A DNA stretch of 49,887 bases from Baaleninema simplex PCC 7105 (lineage in GTDB: Bacteria > Cyanobacteriota > Cyanobacteriia > Cyanobacteriales > Geitlerinemataceae): positions 1,308,565 through 1,358,451 of the forward strand of contig NZ_KB235958.1 in assembly GCF_000332355.1 (NCBI RefSeq), written 5' to 3'. Shown one piece after another: positions 1 through 9,744 of this stretch. The translations under genes and the position numbers were made by a program. Position 1 is the stretch's first letter. Every line of letters starts with the position of its first letter. The notes under the pieces are model-generated. The model saw nothing but the letters and a program-made list of their open reading frames with translations. It had not been told where the DNA came from and made no database searches.

Positions 1-753
1 GTAAGTCAGGTTTGCCTGATAGAAAGTCCCGAACATCCTGATTCCCTTCGCTTGGTTGCAAGGTTTGCAGGCAAGGCAGAGATTTGAAACGCGGTCGGAG
101 CCACCCTTTGAGCGGGCAAGAATATGCTCGACTTCTAACGGTACATTCTCAGCACCACAGTATGAACATTTCCGTTCCCATTTCTCTAGAAGATATTCTC
201 GGACTTCGTAGCCCTGCAATTCGCCTTGCTGATACTCAACCCCAGACACCTCGGGGTTCTGCATCTTTTGCATGTCAAACCGCACCAGTTCCATCGCAAT
301 TGAACCGATAGGTGCAAGCTTGCGGAGCCGATTCACCCAGGTCATCGTAGTCAAGACTCGGTGTTGCAAACTGGGTGCAAGCCAACCAGCAGGGCGTGCC
401 CGATTCAAGAATCGTGCCTGCCGATAGCGAGTTTTGCGATTCCGTCTACCGCGCCGCAATTGACGGCGGGATAGTAATGCAGCTTTAATCTGCTGCCCTC
501 GATGCTGCAACTGAGCACCAAAGATGATTTGATTCCCTTGTTTCAGGGCAATTCCAGTAACTTTAGAGCCTGGGTCTAACTTAAGTTCGACAGGCTCGGG
601 GTCAGCCTCAACCTCCTTTTTCAGGATGATAGTGAATGGATAACGGCGAAATACCGCCGCTTTCCCAACCTTGAGTAGTGACCGCGCTACCCCTGGCTTA
701 CAGGGTGTGAGCGGCTTACGGTTGGTATCTAGAACAAAAACATGGTTAGACAT
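1..753 (-). CDS. iscB: IscB RNA-guided HNH/RuvC nuclease (3' part outside window)
   Basis: The reverse strand is open from ATG at 753 to the window edge (251 codons, no stop), so the C-terminus is missing. Read directly: N-terminal PLMP-type segment (VFVLDTNRKPLTPCKP, residues 5-20); RuvC-I motif LDPGSKVTGIAL with Asp60; arginine-rich bridge helix about residues 96-118; RuvC-II strand SIAMEL with Glu155; HNH domain with CSYC (Cys196, Cys199), EVEH (His210), Asn224 and CLAC (Cys226, Cys229). RuvC-III would lie beyond the left edge. This order is that of IscB, the transposon-encoded ancestor of Cas9 that is guided by an omega-RNA; usual length is over 400 residues. All catalytic residues in the visible part are intact, so it may be active. 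A bare HNH homing endonuclease is unlikely because RuvC-I, bridge helix and RuvC-II are all present. Confidence 0.9.
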   Translation of the reverse strand, partial: MSNHVFVLDTNRKPLTPCKPGVARSLLKVGKAAVFRRYPFTIILKKEVEADPEPVELKLDPGSKVTGIALKQGNQIIFGAQLQHRGQQIKAALLSRRQLRRGRRNRKTRYRQARFLNRARPAGWLAPSLQHRVLTTMTWVNRLRKLAPIGSIAMELVRFDMQKMQNPEVSGVEYQQGELQGYEVREYLLEKWERKCSYCGAENVPLEVEHILARSKGGSDRVSNLCLACKPCNQAKGIRMFGTFYQANLTY

Positions 754-1005
754 TGTTGCGTCTCTTCTGATTGCCCGTAATGTTTGCTTCGCCAATGTTC
801 AGAGTCGGTACTTTCCAAATTGCACGTCCTTAAACCCCTTAGAGATGTTTAACAATTCAGTTCTAGAGCCTGGAACTAGCAAGCATTCCAGGGTAGGACT
901 TTAACTCTTGCTCTGAACGTAGCCAGTTAAGGCGATAGCTGGTCAGCTACCTGAAGGGGGGCACGAAGCCCCCGTGCTTCAGCCGGGGGTGCTGACGGTC
1001 TTTCC
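754..1005 (-). ncRNA. Probable omega-RNA (HEARO) region upstream of iscB
   Basis: The 250 bases upstream of iscB hold no ORF but contain strong GC-rich stem-loops, notably at 951-1000, where GGGGGCACGAAGCCCCC and an overlapping CCCCCG/CGGGGG stem can form alternative hairpins. In known IscB loci the omega-RNA (HEARO RNA) is transcribed just 5' of the ORF and its guide is taken from DNA outside the element's left end. By that rule the guide would lie on the reverse strand just beyond about position 1005. The exact ends are inferred from position and hairpins only. Confidence 0.6.
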
Positions 1006-1112
1006 CTCAATTCTTTACCCAACGCGATGACGAACGTAATACCGAACGCGATCGCGTGCGTTTGCCCCGATGATACCAACGGATTCAGAAAAGAGGGAAT
1101 TCGCACAAAAAA

Positions 1113-2615
1113 CTATACAGACGAGAGTTCGCGGGGTGTTTTCAAACTCTCAAAAAAGCCGTTCCAATCCTGAATTTTGCCGCGATCTGCCGAGGTTTGT
1201 TTCACCTCAAACGTTGCGTTCGTCGCTTCAGGACGGTCTAAGGCCCGCACGCAGAGTTCGGCGATATCGTCGCGGGTACATTGTCCCTTAATCGTGTCTC
1301 CCGTGGCGGCGACGAGAGGTTTTCCCCCCGGTTCTTCTGTCAGCGCACAGGGGCGAACGATCGCATAGGGAATCCCGCTGTTACGAAGGCTGTTTTCTCC
1401 TTCGAGTTTCCACGTCAGTAGTCCCCCCAACTGGTCGTTCATCCGCACCGCTGGCGGTTCTTCCTCTAAATTCAACCCCGGTTTACCGGGACGCGTCACC
1501 CCCGCCGAACTCACAATGACGAACTGCGGCACCGTTTCGCCACCGTAAGCACTTATCGATTCGAGTTCCAAGCGAAACGAACCGGGTTTGAACTTAGGAT
1601 TGAGCGCTCCGTCGAACTCGAACTTACTCAACATGATTTGAAATGCCGTGATGCGATGGGCGGGAAAGGGTTCGTCCGTCTCGAGGGTTTTGGCGCGAAA
1701 GGTGGGGACGAGGTCGGAAAACGGCACGCGTACGGTCATCGGGATGTTATACACCGTATCGAAGCCGTAAACGTAGCTGATACCGTCCCATTGGTTATCG
1801 CTGCGAAGAATGAATTTGTAGCGGTTTCCGTCTCCCTTCAGGCGCAGTTGAATGCCTTCGTATTGCGATAAGTCTAACGGCGTTTCGAGGACTTGGGTAC
1901 GCACGGAGGCGAAGCCGCCAGAATTGGCAGTAGACACGTTTCCACTAAAAACTGCCGCACCGGGAATTTGGTGAATGTCGCTGTTACTGACGCCGCCCAT
2001 GACCACGTCGTCTACGGCTCCCCAGAGGTCGTTGAAGCGAGGAATCGGTCGGGTGAAGTCAAAAATCGTTTTTTCGTTTTGGCGGCGGCAGAGGTAGGGT
2101 TTCGCGGCGTTGACGAGGTTTTCGATACCGCGATATTCGATATATTCGGGGGTTTCGACGACTTCGGGAAGGTAGAACTTCACTCCTTGATAGTATTTTT
2201 CGCGCGTGGGGGTGTCCCCTTCGACGGGCTGGACGCGGGTTCCGGTACAGCAGATGACGGCGCGAACGTTCTCGAACACTCGGAAATTCAAGGTTTCGGG
2301 AACGGTGATGTCGGCTTCGACGAGTTCGACGTCGGTTCCGAGGAGTTCCCGCCCCCGTCGGGCATCGCGAACGAGACCGCGAACGGGGATGTTGCGCTGT
2401 TGCAGTTGTTTGACGACGCGCTTTCCGACGCCTCCCGTCGCCCCGACGACGAGAACGAGACCGGGGGGTTTAGGGGGAGTCATGGCGGTGTCGTCGCGCA
2501 TACCGAGTTTTTTCTGTATCCATCTAAAGTTGCCGAGGAAGGGAATTTCGCCGAAGAATCCGAGGGTTTGTAGAAACCGCCCGAAATCCCAGGGTTCGCG
2601 GGGTGGGTTGGCCAT
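1113..2615 (-). CDS. SDR/NmrA-like Rossmann protein with an inserted CIA30 domain
   Basis: 500 residues. After a 45-residue leader, a Rossmann NAD(P)-binding start is seen (VLVVGATGGVGKRVVKQL, about residues 54-71), followed by SDR/NmrA-type strands (FENVRAVICCTGTRVQP). Residues of roughly 185-365 form a CIA30-type domain (FNDLWGAVDDVVMGGVSNS, then a jelly-roll pattern with YKFILRSD and FQIMLSKFE). The chain then returns to SDR-like sequence (FVIVSSAGVTRPG, YAIVRPCALTEEPGG, DIAELCVRALD). The CIA30 domain therefore sits inside the SDR fold. CIA30 proteins help assemble mitochondrial complex I; in cyanobacteria a role with NDH-1 or photosynthetic complexes is only an inference. No signal peptide, so probably cytosolic or thylakoid-surface. 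The gene stands alone; iscB's element lies about 110 bases beyond its 3' end. Confidence 0.85.
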   Translation of the reverse strand: MANPPREPWDFGRFLQTLGFFGEIPFLGNFRWIQKKLGMRDDTAMTPPKPPGLVLVVGATGGVGKRVVKQLQQRNIPVRGLVRDARRGRELLGTDVELVEADITVPETLNFRVFENVRAVICCTGTRVQPVEGDTPTREKYYQGVKFYLPEVVETPEYIEYRGIENLVNAAKPYLCRRQNEKTIFDFTRPIPRFNDLWGAVDDVVMGGVSNSDIHQIPGAAVFSGNVSTANSGGFASVRTQVLETPLDLSQYEGIQLRLKGDGNRYKFILRSDNQWDGISYVYGFDTVYNIPMTVRVPFSDLVPTFRAKTLETDEPFPAHRITAFQIMLSKFEFDGALNPKFKPGSFRLELESISAYGGETVPQFVIVSSAGVTRPGKPGLNLEEEPPAVRMNDQLGGLLTWKLEGENSLRNSGIPYAIVRPCALTEEPGGKPLVAATGDTIKGQCTRDDIAELCVRALDRPEATNATFEVKQTSADRGKIQDWNGFFESLKTPRELSSV

Positions 2616-2703
2616 AATTACTGTGGTGAGGTGCGATCGACTGTGGGGTCTCGTTATGATAGCATTCTGAATAAATGGTGTTGTTTTTATTCAGAGAAAA
2701 GAG

Positions 2704-2729
2704 AAAGCCGTCCTTCCAGGGCGGGGCTT
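2704..2729. repeat. Solo stem-loop resembling an IS200/IS605 right end
   Basis: Stem AAGCCGTCC with GGGCGGGGCTT around a TTCCA loop. The same core, inverted, recurs at 19118-19146 next to a TnpB relic, so this is probably a leftover end of an IS1341-type element. No transposase is attached. Confidence 0.5.
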
Positions 2730-2751
2730 GTATCCCATTATTTTTGGTCAT

Positions 2752-3345
2752 TTAATGTAGGGCTTGCTGAATAACTTCAAAAAACAGGGTATGGAAAGTT
2801 GACCAGAAATGGAACAGAGTTAAGCATAAGGGCTCTTCCGACCTTGGTATGTAGGGTAAATGCCTGTAGTCTCCATCTGGAAAGGGATTTCGCGATTTGA
2901 GTTTCCTTTTTATACAGTTTAGCAAAAACTCTTGCTCTGTAAGAGTTTCAGCGATTTCTCGCATAGTAACTTCGGAAGAGCCAGCATAAGCTGTTTTTCG
3001 AGTATAAACTAGCTTGACATAACTCATCCTAATGATTGGAGACGCTAACTCGGAGTTTTGGGAAATTTGACACAAAAAAAGACAGTAAAACTGCCTCAGC
3101 AGCTTCACCAAATTCATCACTAAAAATGTGAGGGAGATTGAGGTTTCTGATGTTTGAGCCAGTTTAGTCATGACTCGCCCCAAACCAAATCTCCGTTTTC
3201 CTTGTCCAAATTTACCCTCAATTTCGTTCCGAACTCTCTCATCTTCTCGTTCTTGTCTTTTCTGTTCTTTGCTCACCTTTTTAGGCGGTCTTCCCAAAGG
3301 CAGACCACTCAGACGAATTCCTCTTTTTCGGGCTCTTGACGTCAC
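2752..3345 (-). pseudogene. C-terminal remnant of IS5-family transposase
   Basis: The reading frame starts within the DDE transposase domain: GIRLSGLPLGRPPKK is followed by the hallmark block VRNEIEGKFGQGKRRFGLG (containing the catalytic Glu region) and TSETSISLTFLVMNLVKLL, typical of the last third of IS5 transposases. The upstream catalytic Asp residues are missing and the frame is closed upstream. The remaining 110 residues run to the element end and overrun the inverted repeat by one codon. The ATG at 3345 is an accidental start inside the old gene. Confidence 0.8.
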
Positions 3346-3405
3346 ATCTAGACTCCTCTAAGCCCTACTCCGTAAGCTTTTCACTTCTTTTCATCAAGCC
3401 CTACA
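2756..3405 (-). mobile_element. Internally deleted IS5-type element
   Basis: The stretch is bounded by an exact 11-base inverted repeat, TGTAGGGCTTG at 2756-2766 and CAAGCCCTACA at 3395-3405, and contains only the C-terminal part of an IS5-like transposase. At about 650 bases it is roughly half of a full element, so the 5' half of the transposase has been lost. A second partial end (AAGCCCTAC, 3360-3368) lies just inside the outer one. I could not find a convincing target-site duplication. It can only move if an intact relative elsewhere in the genome supplies transposase. Confidence 0.75.
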
Positions 3406-3448
3406 TATTTGATGTGTTTTGTCAATCCCAAATCTCGAAAAATTTTCT

Positions 3449-3482
3449 GCACCACAGAGGCACAGAGAACACAGAGAGAGGC
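3449..3482. repeat. Dispersed CACAGAG-type repeat, copy 1
   Basis: Reads ACCACAGAGGCACAGAGAAC and on to ACAGAGAGAGG. Close copies occur at 8170-8200 and 18715-18752, always between genes. Such CACAGAG-rich repeats are common in intergenic DNA of cyanobacteria; no function is evident. Confidence 0.7.
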
Positions 3483-3546
3483 TTGTAGAGTTGGGCGCAC
3501 AGTTTGAGATTCGGGTTCCTGCGCTGTTGACTGCTCGTCGTTCGCT

Positions 3547-3579
3547 GAAAAAAAGCCTGCTCTCCCGAACAGGCTTTTC
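3547..3579 (-). terminator. Intrinsic terminator of psbK
   Basis: Stem AAGCCTG (3553-3559) with CAGGCTT (3570-3576), and on the reverse strand the stem is followed by a run of seven T. It lies about 35 bases beyond the psbK stop. The four T on the other side make weak bidirectional action possible. Confidence 0.75.
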
Positions 3580-3610
3580 TGGAATATCGGAAATTGCCAA
3601 CACAAACCGT

Positions 3611-3748
3611 TTATCTGAAACCCACGGCGGCTTGCCAAACGAACGCTAACAGCAGGAAGAATACCGGAATAATCGGAAGAACGTCCACGAGGGGATCGAA
3701 AATTTGATACGCTTCGGGCAGTTTGGCAAAAAGCAGAGCTGCTTCCAT
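3611..3748 (-). CDS. psbK: Photosystem II reaction centre protein K precursor
   Basis: 45 codons from ATG 3748 to TAA 3611-3613, too short for routine ORF calls. The protein reads [20 protein letters not shown] followed by [25 protein letters not shown]. The segment [17 protein letters not shown] is the highly conserved start of mature PsbK, so the first eight residues form the cleaved presequence; one membrane helix follows. PsbK is a small thylakoid subunit of photosystem II that stabilises CP43 and bound pigments. It lies 89 bases downstream of tgt on the same strand, an arrangement I recall from other cyanobacteria, and is closed by its own terminator. Confidence 0.95.
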   Translation of the reverse strand: MEAALLFAKLPEAYQIFDPLVDVLPIIPVFFLLLAFVWQAAVGFR

Positions 3749-3837
3749 GTTGTTAAATCCTTCGATCGACAGGTTTTCTCATAATTCAAACAAATATTAA
3801 CATAAGTGCTTCCTGTCGCTGGAAATGTAACGTTACG

Positions 3838-5303
<1,466 letters not shown>

Positions 5304-6572
5304 ATGGCTAAATCCGACGATTTATACGCTTCCGAGCAAGCGCTTTACGAGCATTTGCTCGATTTAGTGAAGGTCGAGCAACCAGACCGGCTTCTCGATC
5401 GTTTTCGCTCCCTGTTCGTACAAGGGTCGGGATATCCCGATCCCGAAATTTCAGCGATCGTCCATCAAATTTCTAAAATCGACGAAGCCGAGCGAGAATT
5501 TAACAGCGTCCTCAACCGTTGCTGCCACATTCTCATCAACCACTGGCAGATGGACACGAAGTCCCAAGCTGCCATTCCTCAGCTCGTGAGCGCCATCGAT
5601 CGCTCGGGAGAACGTCGGATGCAATCGCGAGACGCCCGACGGTTGCAGTTACTACTAAGTCAATTCAAACAAAGCGAAGAGTTCGTCACGCTTCAACGGC
5701 TCGTTCGCGTCGTCGATCGCACCGAAGATCGTAGCCAACCCCCCGAACAGCGACCCCTCAGCAGCTTGATCGGGCGGTATCCCTATCTCTACAACCACTC
5801 TCTGCTCAGCGACAGCAGCAGCTACGAACACCAACAAACAATCAAACAGCTTCAAGCCCAGAAACAACGACAGTACGAAATCCACCTGTCAAAGTACGTC
5901 ACCTACAAGGTTCGACGGGCGCAACTCGCTCGTCAAAACCCCAAACTGCTCTACAACAAGCGCATTATCAAGCCCGTTCGCAACCCGACGTTACTCGACG
6001 ATCGCGAACTCTATCTAGCGGTCAAGCAGTTCGCCGGACGCGCCGAAGGATCTTACACTTACAAAGACTTGGCGCAAAACTTCCGCACCCACACCAGCCA
6101 AACTCGCACCTACAGGGAGTTCAAAGAAGACTTGTTCGAGTATCTCATCACCACGGTCGATGAAGAATACGGCAAGCGGCAGTTTTACGAAAAACTGTAC
6201 CAACATCTGATGAATACGCTACCTCAGTGCGACAACCAAAAACCGACAGACTTTTTGATTATTCGCACCTGTAGCCAGTTGTTGAACTTCTTGGTGGTGG
6301 AAAGCCCCCAAAATCCCAACCACTACGTTTTGATCGACCTGTTGTCAAACATCGGGCCGACGTTCGTGATGGCGTTACTGCTCAAAATTCTGCTGATTTG
6401 CCGAAAAGTGCGCCCTCACCTGGAAAAACGTTTTTCTATCCTGTTCGATCACTACGATCGCTCGACGCGCGAAGCCGTTCAGTGGCTCATCAAATCCCTC
6501 GAAAACCTGCAAGTGGCACTGAGTACCAACTTCGGCTCGGCAGACTTGTCGGTTCTCAGTCAGGCATCTTAA
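5304..6572 (+). CDS. Conserved cyanobacterial protein of unknown function
   Basis: 422 residues; I do not recognise a named domain. The sequence is soluble, charged and predicted mainly helical, with no signal peptide or membrane segment. It begins MAKSDDLYASEQALYEHLLD; a Gln/Arg-rich stretch about residues 185-225 (HQQTIKQLQAQKQRQYEIHL) may form a coiled coil. The C-terminal third is more hydrophobic (PTFVMALLLKILLICRKVRP). The reading is backed by codon usage and HIP1 octamers like those of neighbouring genes and by an ATG with GGGGGC about ten bases upstream. The next gene, a GTPase, starts 104 bases on in the same direction, so the two may be co-transcribed and work together. Confidence 0.75.
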   Translation: MAKSDDLYASEQALYEHLLDLVKVEQPDRLLDRFRSLFVQGSGYPDPEISAIVHQISKIDEAEREFNSVLNRCCHILINHWQMDTKSQAAIPQLVSAIDRSGERRMQSRDARRLQLLLSQFKQSEEFVTLQRLVRVVDRTEDRSQPPEQRPLSSLIGRYPYLYNHSLLSDSSSYEHQQTIKQLQAQKQRQYEIHLSKYVTYKVRRAQLARQNPKLLYNKRIIKPVRNPTLLDDRELYLAVKQFAGRAEGSYTYKDLAQNFRTHTSQTRTYREFKEDLFEYLITTVDEEYGKRQFYEKLYQHLMNTLPQCDNQKPTDFLIIRTCSQLLNFLVVESPQNPNHYVLIDLLSNIGPTFVMALLLKILLICRKVRPHLEKRFSILFDHYDRSTREAVQWLIKSLENLQVALSTNFGSADLSVLSQAS

Positions 6573-6676
6573 GATCGAACACAGAAACTCGATTCCAAAC
6601 AGAGCCGTTCCCTCGAAGGTTAGGACTCCCCAATCTTCGATACTCTCCCCTCTCCACTCTTCCCTCTCCACTGATT

Positions 6677-8107
6677 ATGTCGTCTCGCCGTTCATCAGAC
6701 TTCGAACGAGAACTCGACGAAGCCATTTTTAGTTTTGCCGATATTCAAGCCGAACTGCACTACAAACAGGCTAAAAACGCCCTGCACGAGTTGGTCGATC
6801 GCTTGGATTTGAGCGATCGCGAACGAATGGGGTTAGAAGAACAAATTCGCGGCTTAGAATCGACCCTCGACAAACTCGAATCCGACGTGGTACAAATCGC
6901 CGCTTTCGGAATGGTGGGACGGGGAAAATCTTCGCTGCTCAACGCTCTCGTGGGAAAACCCGTTTTTGAAACCGGGCCGTTGCACGGCGTCACTCAAACC
7001 AGTCAAAGCGTGGATTGGACGCTGACGCGGGACAGCCTCGGCGATGGCTTAGACGACGTGTTACAGGTGTCGCTTCCGAGCGTGGGAACCTCCCGTATCG
7101 AACTGGTAGATACACCGGGACTCGATGAAGTCGATGGCGAAACCCGCGCCGAACTGGCCCATCGCATCGCCAAACGCGCCGATTTGATTTTGTTCGTCAT
7201 TTCCGGCGATTTAACGCAAGTCGAATACGACGCCTTGGTGCAGATACGCGAGGCGGGGAAACCGTTGATTTTGGTGTTTAATAAAATCGACCAGTATCCT
7301 GAAGCCGACGCTTACGCCATTTACGAGCAAGTTCGTAACAAGCGGGTTCGCCAACTGTTAACGCGCGATCGTATCGTCATGGCCGCCGCTTCGCCGTTGG
7401 TGGCGACGGCTGTGCGTCGTCCCGATGGAAGTACGGGGGTGACGCTGCAACCGGGAACGCCTCAAGTGGACGAGTTGAAGCTGAAAATTCTCGATATTCT
7501 CGTTCGCGAAGGAAAATCGCTCGTCGCGCTCAATAGTATGCTGTACGCCGACGAAGTGAACGAACAAGTGGTACGGCGCAAAATGGACATTCGCGATCGC
7601 AGCGCCAATCAGATTATCTGGAACGCGGTCATGGCGAAATCCTTGGCGATCGCCCTCAACCCGGTGACGGTGGTAGACATCCTCACCGCCGCCACCATTG
7701 ACGTGGCGTTGTTGCTCTCCCTGTCGCGGTTGTACGGACTTCCCATGACGCAAACCGGGGCGATCGACCTGCTTCAGAAAATCGCCCTGAGTATGGGGGG
7801 AATTAGCGCCAGCGAACTCCTGGCGAACTTGGGGTTAAGCGGCTTGAAGAGCGTGTTTGGCGTCGCCACTCCCATAACTGGAGGGATCGCATTCGGCGGT
7901 TACGTTTCCGTAGCCGTGACTCAAGCCAGCGTTGCGGGAGTGTCGACTTACGGAATCGGTCAAGTGGCGAAAACCTATTTCGCCAACGGCGCGTCTTGGG
8001 GGCCAGAAGGACCGAAAGCCGTGGTGCGTCAGATTTTGGATTCCCTTGACGAAACCTCGATTCTCAGCCAGATTAAGGACGAGTTACAGCAAAAATTAGT
8101 GGGGTGA
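6677..8107 (+). CDS. GTPase with C-terminal DUF697-type membrane domain
   Basis: 476 residues from ATG 6677. The frame stays open upstream to 6398, but that part overlaps the preceding gene and looks non-coding. G motifs: P-loop GMVGRGKS (78-85), switch region GVTQTSQS, DTPGLDEVDG (G3, 145-154) and NKID (G4, 202-205). A helical segment precedes the G domain. The last 130 residues hold hydrophobic helices (NPVTVVDILTAATIDVALLLSLSRLYG, GGIAFGGYVSVAVTQASVAGVSTYG), the pattern of DUF697 proteins. This family of Era/dynamin-like GTPases with DUF697 tails is common in cyanobacteria and is thought to act at membranes, but the substrate process is unknown. It follows a conserved unknown gene on the same strand. 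Confidence 0.85.
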   Translation: MSSRRSSDFERELDEAIFSFADIQAELHYKQAKNALHELVDRLDLSDRERMGLEEQIRGLESTLDKLESDVVQIAAFGMVGRGKSSLLNALVGKPVFETGPLHGVTQTSQSVDWTLTRDSLGDGLDDVLQVSLPSVGTSRIELVDTPGLDEVDGETRAELAHRIAKRADLILFVISGDLTQVEYDALVQIREAGKPLILVFNKIDQYPEADAYAIYEQVRNKRVRQLLTRDRIVMAAASPLVATAVRRPDGSTGVTLQPGTPQVDELKLKILDILVREGKSLVALNSMLYADEVNEQVVRRKMDIRDRSANQIIWNAVMAKSLAIALNPVTVVDILTAATIDVALLLSLSRLYGLPMTQTGAIDLLQKIALSMGGISASELLANLGLSGLKSVFGVATPITGGIAFGGYVSVAVTQASVAGVSTYGIGQVAKTYFANGASWGPEGPKAVVRQILDSLDETSILSQIKDELQQKLVG

Positions 8108-8169
8108 GGTGCGGACAAGGAGGAGAATTGAACTTTTCATTTCCTTGATGCTGGGTTTCAACAAATCTT

Positions 8170-8200
8170 TCACCACAGAGACACAGAGGACACAGAGGGG
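8170..8200. repeat. Dispersed CACAGAG-type repeat, copy 2
   Basis: TCACCACAGAGACACAGAGG followed by ACACAGAGGGG, in the gap between convergent genes. Same family as 3449-3482 and 18715-18752. Confidence 0.7.
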
Positions 8201-8273
8201 GGCATCTCACTGTGGTAAAACTCTAAGTTGGGGATAGGTTGAGTAGGTGCGACCTATTCCATCAAGACAGTCG

Positions 8274-9641
8274 CTACGAATCGAACTCCTGTTTCAATAA
8301 GCTCACGACGCGATCGAGTAGAACCGAACGAGATGCCTTAAACAAAATGCGATCGCCCGGCTTTACGAACTCCCGCAATCGTTTCGCCAACCGCTCCCGA
8401 GCTTGCTTCGAGTCTAAATTTTCCCAATCCACGAAGGGAGTCCCCTGCGCTCCCGACACCATCGCCTCGGCTTCTGGGGCTTCCGCCAACACGAACAGCG
8501 CGTCTAGATTTAGCGCCTTGACCCGTTCTCCAACCTCTCGGTGAAACTCCAAAGCGCGATCGCCTAACTCCCGCATCGTTCCCAACACCGCAATCCGACG
8601 CGTTCCCGGTGTCTGCACCAGCATTTCCAACGACGCCAACATCGACTCCAATCCGGCGTTATAACTTTCATCGAGAAGCACGATATCGTTGGGAAGTTCG
8701 TACCGTTTCGCTCGCCCTCCCGGTAGATCTACCGTCAGTCCGTCTCGCAACGGGGCCAGATCGATCCCCAGAACTCGCGCCACCGCCAACGCGGCCAGCA
8801 TATTCAAGGCGTTGTGACGGCCCGGAAGCGGTAGTCGATAGCGATCGCCCTCTAATTTCAACGTATCCATATCCACGAGGGTTCCGCACAAATCGCCTCC
8901 CTCTAAGCCAAACGTCACCGTTTTTCCCGACCAAACCCGCGAAGCCGTTTCCATCAACAACGGATTGTCGTAATTGAGAACCGCCACCCCATCCGAAGGC
9001 ATTTCTGCCAACAGCTCGCATTTCGCCTCAGCGATCGCTTCCCGCGACCCCAACAAGCCGATGTGTGCCGTTCCCACGTTCGTAATTACCGCGACCGTCG
9101 GACGTGCAATGTGCGTCAGTTCGGCAATTTGTCCGCGCCCCCGCATTGCCATTTCAACGACCGCGTAATCGTGTTGGGGCGTTAGTTGCAACAGGGTTTT
9201 CGGAACGCCGATTTCGTTGTTGTAATTCGCTTGAGTTTTTAAAACCTGACCCTGCGTCTCTAAGATGGCTGCAATCAGTTCTTTCGTCGTGGTTTTTCCC
9301 ACCGAACCCGTCACCGCCACCACAGGAATCGCATGAATGTCTCGCCACCAGCGTCCTAACGTTTGATAAGCGGTCAGAGTATTAGAAACGACCAGTTGAG
9401 GCAGACTCGGATCGGGATTGCGACGGCGAACCACGACGGCGATCGCGCCAAGCTCGATCGCTTTCCATACGAAATCGTGACCGTCAAAGGTTTCCCCTTC
9501 TAACGCCACGAATAGATTCCCCGGTTCGACACTGCGACTGTCGGTGGAGATTCCCGTGCATGGCGTCTCGAAGCGGGCGTTCGTTATCCCGTGCGACTTG
9601 GCGGAGAGAACGTCTGCGATTTGACAGAGGGCGATGTGCAT
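8274..9641 (-). CDS. murF: UDP-N-acetylmuramoyl-tripeptide--D-Ala-D-Ala ligase
   Basis: 455 residues, normal for MurF. N-terminal Mur domain with STDSRSVEPGNLFVALEGE (substrate-binding region), ATP P-loop TGSVGKTTTKE (111-121), YNNEIGVPKTLL, VVEMAMRGRGQI, NVGTAHIGLLGS, and the C-terminal Mur ligase domain with LLDESYNAGLESMLASLE and AVLGTMRELG. It adds D-Ala-D-Ala to UDP-MurNAc-tripeptide in the cytoplasm, the last soluble step of peptidoglycan precursor synthesis. ddl, which makes its D-Ala-D-Ala substrate, is 8 kb away at 17128. Confidence 0.97.
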   Translation of the reverse strand: MHIALCQIADVLSAKSHGITNARFETPCTGISTDSRSVEPGNLFVALEGETFDGHDFVWKAIELGAIAVVVRRRNPDPSLPQLVVSNTLTAYQTLGRWWRDIHAIPVVAVTGSVGKTTTKELIAAILETQGQVLKTQANYNNEIGVPKTLLQLTPQHDYAVVEMAMRGRGQIAELTHIARPTVAVITNVGTAHIGLLGSREAIAEAKCELLAEMPSDGVAVLNYDNPLLMETASRVWSGKTVTFGLEGGDLCGTLVDMDTLKLEGDRYRLPLPGRHNALNMLAALAVARVLGIDLAPLRDGLTVDLPGGRAKRYELPNDIVLLDESYNAGLESMLASLEMLVQTPGTRRIAVLGTMRELGDRALEFHREVGERVKALNLDALFVLAEAPEAEAMVSGAQGTPFVDWENLDSKQARERLAKRLREFVKPGDRILFKASRSVLLDRVVSLLKQEFDS

Positions 9642-9744
9642 GGTGACAGGGGAGAGGGAACGGGGAAGAGGAGAGGGTGAGCAGGGGAGAAACTGTTAAC
9701 TGTTAACTGTCTTCACTGGTGACTGGTGACTGTAAAAGTGACTG

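Noticed and set aside
2524-2751. 75-codon ORF downstream of the IS5 relic
   Set aside because: It crosses the solo hairpin and overlaps the start of the CIA30/SDR gene; no coding features.
6398-6676. Upstream extension of the GTPase frame
   Set aside because: It overlaps the 422-residue gene and lacks coding character; ATG 6677 gives the expected family start.
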